Of a stretch of 10,393 nt of DNA, positions 5,523-10,393 are shown in pieces; position 1 is the first letter of the stretch; every line of letters starts with the position of its first letter. The DNA comes from JBEVEP01 sp040512755 (GTDB lineage: Bacteria; Pseudomonadota; Alphaproteobacteria; Rhizobiales; Rhizobiaceae), in contig JBEVEP010000009.1 of the NCBI GenBank assembly GCA_040512755.1, forward strand, positions 1-10,393, given 5' to 3'. A model generated the notes under the pieces. The model was not told the DNA's origin and searched no databases. It worked only from the letters and a program-made list of their open reading frames with translations. The position numbers and the translations under genes were made by a program.

Positions 5523-6647
5523 ATGACAAACGGCAACGGAATCAAGCGGAAATGGACACCTGCCCGGCGACTGGACATGCTTGCCGGCGCCAGTCTCTTC
5601 GCGCTCGCGACACTGTTGCCTGTTCACGCCGAATCGGCAGACGTCGCAATCGGAATTGCCGCGCCCTTGAGCGGTGCTTCCGCCATTCTCGGTCAGCAAG
5701 TTTCCGATGGGGCACGCGCCGCTGCCGCAGGCGACAAGGAAAGCGCGATCCAGGTGGTGAGCGCGGATGACGGATGCACTGCCGAAGGCGGAGCGAAAGC
5801 CGCAGAACAGTTTGTCGCAGAAAAAGTGCAAATCGTGGTGGGCTTCCTGTGCACCGAAGCCCTCGAAGCCGCGATGCCCGCCCTCAAGACCGCCGGAATT
5901 CCGGCCATTACCGTTGGCGTGCGTACGGACAGTCTGACCGACCGGCGGGACAAAACTGGTTGGCCCGTCTTCCGCCTTGCACCAAGGGGAGATGGCGAGC
6001 GGATCGCAGCGGGTACATTGCTTGTTCCGCGTTGGAGAAAGGAACTTTTCGCGATCGTCGACGACGGCACGATCTATGGACGGGAGCTGGCAGAGAGCTT
6101 CAGACTTGCAGCGGAACAGGCCGGCTTGAAACCGGTCTTTGTCGACACATTCAGGCCGCAGCTGGACAACCAGATCGCCCTTGCAGGCCGGCTGCGCAAA
6201 GCCGGAGCAACCCATGTCTTCGTCGGAGGCGATCGGGAAGACATTGCGATCCTGGGCCGCGATGCGCAGTCGCTGGGCCTGTCGCTCACAATCGCGGGCG
6301 GAGAGACACTTCGCGCGGCACAGGATAGCGTTCCGCTCCAGCCTGACACTCTGATGATCGGACTGCCCGAATGGGCAAGTTTCGCGCCGCACGAGACCAT
6401 CGCTTCGCTGAAGGCGCTCGAGATCGAACCGGACGGCTACGTCCTGCCGGCCTACGCAGCCGTTACAGTCGCCGCGGCTGCTGCGTCCAAAGCGTTGGCG
6501 ACCGGCAAGAAGATCACGGATATTCTCTCCTCGCGTGACTTCGAAACCGTGATCGGTCCCGTGCGCTTCGATGCCAGGGGAGATCTGGCGGACAACCCCT
6601 ACAGGCTTTTCCGCTATGATGGCGCAAGGTTCGTCGAGGTGAAGTGA
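5523..6647 (+). CDS. LivJ-like ABC transporter substrate-binding protein
   Basis: A 374-residue periplasmic binding protein of the branched-chain amino acid (Peripla_BP_6) type. The export signal includes a basic stretch with ARRLDML, a hydrophobic core and PVHA, with cleavage near residue 36; the twin arginine is Tat-like but not a clean motif. Mature strands begin DVAIGIAAPLSGASAILGQQVSDGA, the usual start of this fold. Cys85 (ADDGC) and Cys110 (VGFLC) match in spacing and context the disulfide of E. coli LivJ (known from that family). LivJ has CSSS after the second cysteine whereas this has CTEA, so the ligand may differ from Leu/Ile/Val. The frame is open back to an ATG at 5427, but those 32 extra residues do not look like a signal peptide; ATG 5577 is another option, and no start has a clear Shine-Dalgarno. 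No permease or ATPase gene is adjacent. It abuts the P1 hydrolase gene. Confidence 0.88.
   Translation: MTNGNGIKRKWTPARRLDMLAGASLFALATLLPVHAESADVAIGIAAPLSGASAILGQQVSDGARAAAAGDKESAIQVVSADDGCTAEGGAKAAEQFVAEKVQIVVGFLCTEALEAAMPALKTAGIPAITVGVRTDSLTDRRDKTGWPVFRLAPRGDGERIAAGTLLVPRWRKELFAIVDDGTIYGRELAESFRLAAEQAGLKPVFVDTFRPQLDNQIALAGRLRKAGATHVFVGGDREDIAILGRDAQSLGLSLTIAGGETLRAAQDSVPLQPDTLMIGLPEWASFAPHETIASLKALEIEPDGYVLPAYAAVTVAAAAASKALATGKKITDILSSRDFETVIGPVRFDARGDLADNPYRLFRYDGARFVEVK
6636..6642 (+). promoter_or_regulatory. Internal Shine-Dalgarno of the P1 hydrolase gene
   Basis: GAGGTGA (6636-6642), inside the last codons of the binding-protein gene, lies five bases before the ATG at 6648. The TGA stop at 6645-6647 directly abuts that ATG. 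This supports the chosen start and points to translation of both genes from one mRNA. Confidence 0.6.
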
Positions 6648-7658
6648 ATGGTGTTTCGCGCCGGCCCACGCAATCTGATCACTGACGTCGCCGGCCTCAC
6701 CGTCGGAAACGCTGCTGATCCCGTACTTAAATCTGGCGTAACGGTCGTGATGTGTGACGAGCCTGCAGTGGCAGGCGTTCAGATTCTCGGTGGTGCGCCG
6801 GGTACCAGGGAAACCGACCTGTTGGACCCGCACAATTCGGTAGAAAGAATCAATGCAGTGGCGCTGTCCGGCGGCTCGGCATTTGGCCTCGACGCGGCAT
6901 CCGGCGTCCAGGCCGCCCTCCGCGAGATGGGCATTGGGTTCGATGTGCGCGGTCTGCGCATTCCGATCGTCCCTGCAGCGATATTGTTCGATCTGCACAA
7001 TGGGGGTGACAAGAACTGGCGCCGCTATCCTCCCTACCGTGAACTTGGCTATGAAGCCGCCCTCGCCGTGGCATCCGATTTCAAGCTTGGAACCGAGGGA
7101 GCGGGCACCGGCGCGCTGTCGGCCAACCTGAAAGGCGGACTTGGCTCCGCATCTACAGTCCTTGAAAACGGGATCAATGTCGGCGCGCTCGCCGCCGCAA
7201 ACCCCACTGGAACGGTGACGATTGGCACCACAAGGCATTTCTGGGCAGCGCCTTTCGAGATCGGCGACGAATTCGGAGGGCTGGGCCTCCCTTCTCCCTG
7301 GCCAGCCGATGCACAAAACCTCTCAATCAAGTTCCGTAAGGCGGCGCGCGCCGGAGCCAACACGACCATCGCCGTGATTGCGACAGACGCCGTTCTCACC
7401 AAGCCGGAGGCCAAGCGGCTGGCGATTGCCGCCCATGACGGCTTTACCCGCGCTATCTGGCCCGCGCATACGCCGGTTGACGGCGATCTCGTCTTCGGTC
7501 TGGCGACCGGGCGAAGCGGCATCGCTCCATCACCCGATGCGGCAATCGATCTCTATGCCGCAGCTGGCGCCACGATGGCCCGAGCCATCGCCCGGGCGAT
7601 CCACGCTGCCACACCGGCAGAAGGCGACCTGATGCCGGTCTGGTCGGCGACGGAGTAG
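6648..7658 (+). CDS. P1 family peptidase (DmpA/NylC-type N-terminal nucleophile hydrolase)
   Basis: A 336-residue protein of MEROPS family P1, which holds DmpA-type aminopeptidases, beta-peptidyl aminopeptidases and the nylon-oligomer hydrolase NylC. These are made as precursors that cut themselves so that a Ser or Thr becomes the N-terminal nucleophile. Here GANTTIAVIATDAVLTK places the expected cut between Asn238 and Thr239, as in NylC (Asn266/Thr267), giving an alpha chain of 238 and a beta chain of 98 residues. DGD at 278-280 matches the paired catalytic Asp residues of NylC, Lys162 in LKGGLGSAS matches its Lys189, and Asn185 in AANPTGTV its Asn219 (family numbers from memory). The N terminus, NLITDVAGLTVGNA, and the VALSGGSAFGLDAASGV segment are family hallmarks. 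There is no signal peptide, so it is likely cytoplasmic. The substrate cannot be read from sequence; the adjoining binding-protein gene suggests an imported amide or peptide-like compound. Confidence 0.93.
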   Translation: MVFRAGPRNLITDVAGLTVGNAADPVLKSGVTVVMCDEPAVAGVQILGGAPGTRETDLLDPHNSVERINAVALSGGSAFGLDAASGVQAALREMGIGFDVRGLRIPIVPAAILFDLHNGGDKNWRRYPPYRELGYEAALAVASDFKLGTEGAGTGALSANLKGGLGSASTVLENGINVGALAAANPTGTVTIGTTRHFWAAPFEIGDEFGGLGLPSPWPADAQNLSIKFRKAARAGANTTIAVIATDAVLTKPEAKRLAIAAHDGFTRAIWPAHTPVDGDLVFGLATGRSGIAPSPDAAIDLYAAAGATMARAIARAIHAATPAEGDLMPVWSATE

Positions 7659-7760
7659 GCGCACCAGCCGTGACTACTTGAAATTGTTCCCGGCGGGCCG
7701 GCCACTAACACCAAGTCCTGTTCCGGGCTCGCCGACGGGTCGATTTTCCAGGAGAATGTT

Positions 7761-8486
7761 ATGACGATCACGCAAAAAACTGCTGTTTTCCTCCTGTTCC
7801 TTATACTTCCGTTTTCGATCGCGCGGGCCGGCGATGTGGCAACGGTGGAGGTTCTCGGTTTCGACAAAACTGGTGATGTCTTTGCTTTTGAGGAGTACGG
7901 CGTCCAGGACGGTTCCGGCTTCCCCTATGCGAACCGCTTCTACATCGACACAAGAACCGATGAGTTTCTTCGCGGCACGCCGTTCCGGGTTCGGATCGAC
8001 GATGAAAACGCCAGTGTCGAAACGGCGCGGTCAAAAGTGCGGACGCTCGGCGAAAACATCATCAAGGACTCGGTCCTCGCGCAGAACCGTGGCTTTACAG
8101 CCGGCGCCAATGCGGTGACCGAACTCAGCGCCGATCCGTTCAGGATCGTGGTCAATCCGCGGCCAGTCTTTCCGCCAATCGATCCGACGCTTGAAGTTCG
8201 TCTGGAGGAGATCCCCTTGGCCGGCCGCCCCGAATGCGAATCACAGGGCCCTGTCGCCGGTTTTCGGCTGGTTCGGATCGATGCAACGAACGGGGGCGTG
8301 ACGAAGCTGCTCCATGAAGATGCTGCGATACCCCAAAGCCGCCTCTGTCCGAACGGTTATCGCATCGGCGCAGTGCAGACCTTTTTCGGGGGAGAAGAGC
8401 CCGTATTCGCGGTTCTTATTGCAGTCCGACAATACGGATTCGAGGGGCCCGACTTCCGCTGGATTGCTGTTTTGGGGCGCATGTAA
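7761..8486 (+). CDS. DUF2259-type predicted secreted protein
   Basis: A 241-residue exported protein of unknown function. Residues 1-23 form a clean signal peptide: a short polar start with Lys6, a Val-Phe-Leu-rich core, then IARA before Gly24. The mature part begins GDVATVEVLGFDKTGDVFAFEEYGVQDGSG and continues with FPYANRFYIDT, which I recognise as the DUF2259 (COG5497-like) family found in rhizobia and relatives. Strand-rich repeats of the kind vaF..YGV.DGSGfPyA..y.ID hint at a beta-rich fold, perhaps propeller-like in its early part. Two cysteines (159 and 196) could form one disulfide. AGGAGA at 7750-7755 is a good Shine-Dalgarno for the ATG at 7761. The 102-bp gap before it includes TTGAAA at 7678-7683, a possible -35 box without a convincing -10, so this gene may have its own promoter. 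No partner gene is evident. Confidence 0.85.
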   Translation: MTITQKTAVFLLFLILPFSIARAGDVATVEVLGFDKTGDVFAFEEYGVQDGSGFPYANRFYIDTRTDEFLRGTPFRVRIDDENASVETARSKVRTLGENIIKDSVLAQNRGFTAGANAVTELSADPFRIVVNPRPVFPPIDPTLEVRLEEIPLAGRPECESQGPVAGFRLVRIDATNGGVTKLLHEDAAIPQSRLCPNGYRIGAVQTFFGGEEPVFAVLIAVRQYGFEGPDFRWIAVLGRM

Positions 8487-8491
8487 CATGC

Positions 8492-8640
8492 CTGTTGGCG
8501 TCAGGGCGCCGATTGCTGGCGCGGCCTACAGTTCACAGCAGCGCGTCCGGCTTTCGACGCTTAGCTTGCCGCGGCCTGCTCTGTTGGCGTCGCGCTTGGT
8601 TTGCGCGGTTGTCGCGTTGAGCAATCGCCTCTGCTCTGTT
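8492..8640 (+). repeat. Short direct repeats in the purB leader
   Basis: CTGTTGGCGTC occurs at 8492-8502 and again at 8581-8591. CTGCTCTGTT occurs at 8576-8585 and at 8631-8640. The second copies interlock, so the gap carries three CTGTT-containing units, spaced 89 bp and then 55 bp (measured from the CTGTT bases). The 192-bp gap (8487-8678) holds no convincing gene. TTGAGC at 8617-8622 might be part of a promoter, but no good -10 follows. The repeats could be regulator half-sites or the remains of a small duplication. They are seen directly; any function is inference. Confidence 0.4.
8506..8522 (+). terminator. Short GC hairpin after the DUF2259 gene
   Basis: GCGCC (8506-8510) pairs with GGCGC (8518-8522) across a seven-base loop, 19 bases after the stop codon. 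No T run follows, so it is at best a weak or Rho-assisted stop. It is the only plausible 3'-end structure in the 192-bp gap before purB. Confidence 0.2.
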
Positions 8641-8678
8641 AGGACGCACGAAGCCTCATCCTGGAAGTAGGACAAGAC

Positions 8679-9986
8679 ATGATCCCGCGCTATTCGCGGC
8701 CGGAAATGGTCGCCATCTGGTCCCCTGAAACAAAGTTCCGCATCTGGTTCGAGATCGAGGCGCATGCCTGCGACGCGCTGGCAGAACTCGGCGTCATCCC
8801 CGCGAGCGCGGCCAAGACTATCTGGGAAAAAGGCGGGGCAGCGACCTTTGACGTGGCCCGTATCGACGAGATCGAGCGTGAAACGAAGCACGACGTCATT
8901 GCATTCCTGACGCATCTTGCGGAGATCGTCGGCCCCGACGCACGTTTCGTTCACCAGGGCATGACTTCATCCGACGTGCTCGATACCTGCTTCAGCGTTC
9001 AGTTGGTACGTGCGACGGACATTCTGCTTGCCGATATCGATGCTTTGCTTGCCGCGCTAAAGAAACGAGCCTTCGAACATAAGGACACCGTCACGATCGG
9101 CCGCAGCCATGGCATTCACGCCGAACCGACCACGTTCGGCGTCAAGTTGGCCCAGGCTTATGCCGAATTCTCGCGCTGCCGTGAGCGACTGGTACACGCC
9201 CGCGAGGAAGTCGCGACCTGCGTGATTTCGGGAGCGGTCGGCACCTTTGCGAATATCGATCCCCGGATCGAAGAGCATGTCGCCAGAAAGCTTGGCCTCA
9301 AGCCGGAGCCGGTTTCCACCCAGGTTATCCCGCGCGACCGGCACGCAATGTACTTTGCTACGCTGGGCGTGGTCGCTTCCTCTATCGAGCGTCTTGCGAC
9401 CGAGATCAGGCACCTGCAGCGGACGGAAGTCCTCGAGGCAGAGGAGTATTTCGCTCCGGGTCAGAAAGGCTCCTCGGCTATGCCCCATAAGCGTAACCCG
9501 GTGCTTACCGAAAACCTGACCGGCCTTGCTCGGATGGTGCGCGCCTTTGCTCTGCCAGCGATGGAGAACGTTGTCCTATGGCACGAGCGCGACATTTCGC
9601 ATTCTTCGGTCGAACGCATGATTGGCCCGGATGCGACGATCACCCTCGATTTTGCACTGGCTCGGCTCACCGGCGTTGTCGAGAAGCTACTTGTCTACCC
9701 GGACAACATGCTGAAGAACATGAACAAGTTCCGCGGCCTCATCCACTCGCAGCGTGTCCTTTTGGCGCTGACCCAGGCAGGGGTTTCACGCGAGGACGCC
9801 TACCGCCTCGTGCAGAGAAACGCCATGAAAGTTTGGGAACAAGGCGCTGATTTTCTTCAGGAACTTCTATCCGACAAGGAGGTGCGATCGGCACTTTCCG
9901 AGGAGGAAATTCGCGAGAAATTCGACCTTGGCTATCACACCAAGCATGTCGACACGATTTTCAGACGAGTGTTCGGCGAAGCCTAA
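8679..9986 (+). CDS. purB: Adenylosuccinate lyase
   Basis: A full-length, 435-residue enzyme of the fumarase/aspartase superfamily. It removes fumarate from SAICAR and from adenylosuccinate, acting twice in purine and AMP synthesis; the active form is a cytoplasmic homotetramer. The start MIPRYSRPEMVAIWSPETKF is nearly the same as in Bacillus PurB. His71 (KHDVIAF), His92 (VHQGMTSSDV) and His144 (GRSHGIHAEPTTFG) match the three conserved active-site histidines of B. subtilis (68, 89, 141). GSSAMPHKRNP at 264-274 is the superfamily signature loop, with the catalytic Ser in the 265-266 pair. WHERDISHSSVER (301-313) is also canonical. The C terminus, GYHTKHVDTIFRRVFGEA, is of the alphaproteobacterial type. 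AGGA at 8669-8672 supports the ATG at 8679. A 192-bp leader with short direct repeats precedes it, and only 7 bp separate its stop from the convergent VOC gene, leaving no room for a separate terminator. Confidence 0.97.
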   Translation: MIPRYSRPEMVAIWSPETKFRIWFEIEAHACDALAELGVIPASAAKTIWEKGGAATFDVARIDEIERETKHDVIAFLTHLAEIVGPDARFVHQGMTSSDVLDTCFSVQLVRATDILLADIDALLAALKKRAFEHKDTVTIGRSHGIHAEPTTFGVKLAQAYAEFSRCRERLVHAREEVATCVISGAVGTFANIDPRIEEHVARKLGLKPEPVSTQVIPRDRHAMYFATLGVVASSIERLATEIRHLQRTEVLEAEEYFAPGQKGSSAMPHKRNPVLTENLTGLARMVRAFALPAMENVVLWHERDISHSSVERMIGPDATITLDFALARLTGVVEKLLVYPDNMLKNMNKFRGLIHSQRVLLALTQAGVSREDAYRLVQRNAMKVWEQGADFLQELLSDKEVRSALSEEEIREKFDLGYHTKHVDTIFRRVFGEA

Positions 9987-9993
9987 GCTCCTT

Positions 9994-10392
9994 TCAGTTC
10001 TTCGTCGGGACAGTGCGGATCACCGTTCCCCATGGATCACGGCGCTCGACCCCCGCCCTGTCCGGCGAAGACTGCATTTCAACCCACGCCAGGCCGGCGC
10101 GGCCTTCCTCACGCAAGCCCGCGCCCCGGCTGGCCCACGAATTGGCGCCGATGTGGTGATGATAACCGCCGGACGACAGAAACACGGCACTGCCGGTGAG
10201 CCTGTGCACTGTGTCCAGACCAAACTCTGAGTTCCACCATTCCTCGGCAAGGACGGGATTGCCTACGCGCAGATGGACATGACCGATGACGCTGTTTCCC
10301 GGCATCTCCTGCCACGCAGGAACGTCCGCCGGCAGATCACGAAGCAGGCCCTGAACATCGAGCGGAAGCGTTGCCATTTTGATGGACGTCCC
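9994..10392 (-). CDS. VOC family (glyoxalase/CatE-like dioxygenase) protein, C-terminal part
   Basis: The last 132 residues of a vicinal-oxygen-chelate protein; the frame stays open to the right edge (GTSIK before the ATG at 10377), so that ATG is internal and the gene starts outside the window. MATLPLDVQGLLRDLP is the linker seen in two-domain CatE-like proteins between the N- and C-terminal VOC modules. The C-terminal module follows: IGHVHLRVGNPVLAEEWW, then GGYHHHIGANSW, then AWVEM, then DPWGTVIR. Counting from the internal Met, His33, one of His73-75, and Glu100 are the expected metal ligands, so a metal site looks intact. Known CatE-type relatives are called catechol-2,3-dioxygenase or glyoxalase-like; the true substrate is not readable here, and I leave the symbol blank. 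It converges on purB with a 7-bp gap. Confidence 0.85.
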   Translation of the reverse strand, partial: GTSIKMATLPLDVQGLLRDLPADVPAWQEMPGNSVIGHVHLRVGNPVLAEEWWNSEFGLDTVHRLTGSAVFLSSGGYHHHIGANSWASRGAGLREEGRAGLAWVEMQSSPDRAGVERRDPWGTVIRTVPTKN

Positions 10393-10393
10393 G

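Noticed and set aside
5367..7316. A 649-codon open frame on the minus strand, antisense to the binding-protein and P1 hydrolase genes.
   Set aside because: It overlaps two strongly supported genes, its product is rich in Cys, Arg and His with no recognisable fold, and such long antisense frames are common in GC-rich coding DNA.
7689..7735. Imperfect GC-rich inverted repeat after the P1 hydrolase gene as a terminator.
   Set aside because: The arms pair only in short pieces with bulges, and no T run directly follows.

Overview
The window is dense, high-GC chromosomal DNA that reads as an alphaproteobacterium of the order Rhizobiales, probably the Mesorhizobium/Phyllobacteriaceae side. That placement rests on protein style recalled from memory (PurB, RlmJ, a DUF2259-type secreted protein, a four-cysteine secreted protein); no search was run. 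I see no insertion sequence, phage gene, tRNA, rRNA or CRISPR array. The ten genes look like native core or shell genes.

Layout: (1) 2-250 (+) is the C-terminal end of PurN, cut by the window edge. (2) 330-845 (+) is a SixA-like histidine phosphatase. It converges on (3) 920-3046 (-), a 708-residue cytoplasmic molybdopterin/[4Fe-4S] oxidoreductase with no partner subunit beside it. (4) A 75-bp divergent spacer separates that gene from rlmJ (3122-3988, +), a 23S rRNA adenine-N6 methyltransferase. (5) 4186-4644 and 4659-5402 (+) encode two exported proteins only 14 bp apart: a small four-cysteine protein of unknown role and an RNase T2 family nuclease. (6) 5523-6647 and 6648-7658 (+) are an abutting pair: a LivJ-like substrate-binding protein and a P1-family (DmpA/NylC-type) self-cleaving hydrolase. 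(7) 7761-8486 (+) is a secreted DUF2259-type protein. (8) A 192-bp leader with short direct repeats precedes purB (8679-9986, +). (9) 9994-10392 (-) is the C-terminal part of a VOC-fold (CatE-like) protein whose start lies beyond the window.

Functional reading: purN and purB, at opposite ends, belong to purine synthesis. Between them are mostly periplasmic or exported proteins (four-Cys protein, RNase T2, binding protein, DUF2259 protein) plus rRNA modification and redox genes. The only tightly coupled pair with an implied shared job is the binding protein and P1 hydrolase, which may capture and hydrolyse the same amide or peptide-like compound. I found no clear previously undescribed system. 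The most check-worthy points are that pair, the altered CAS II motif of the RNase T2, a hairpin that encloses the RNase T2 start codon, and the orphan molybdoenzyme.
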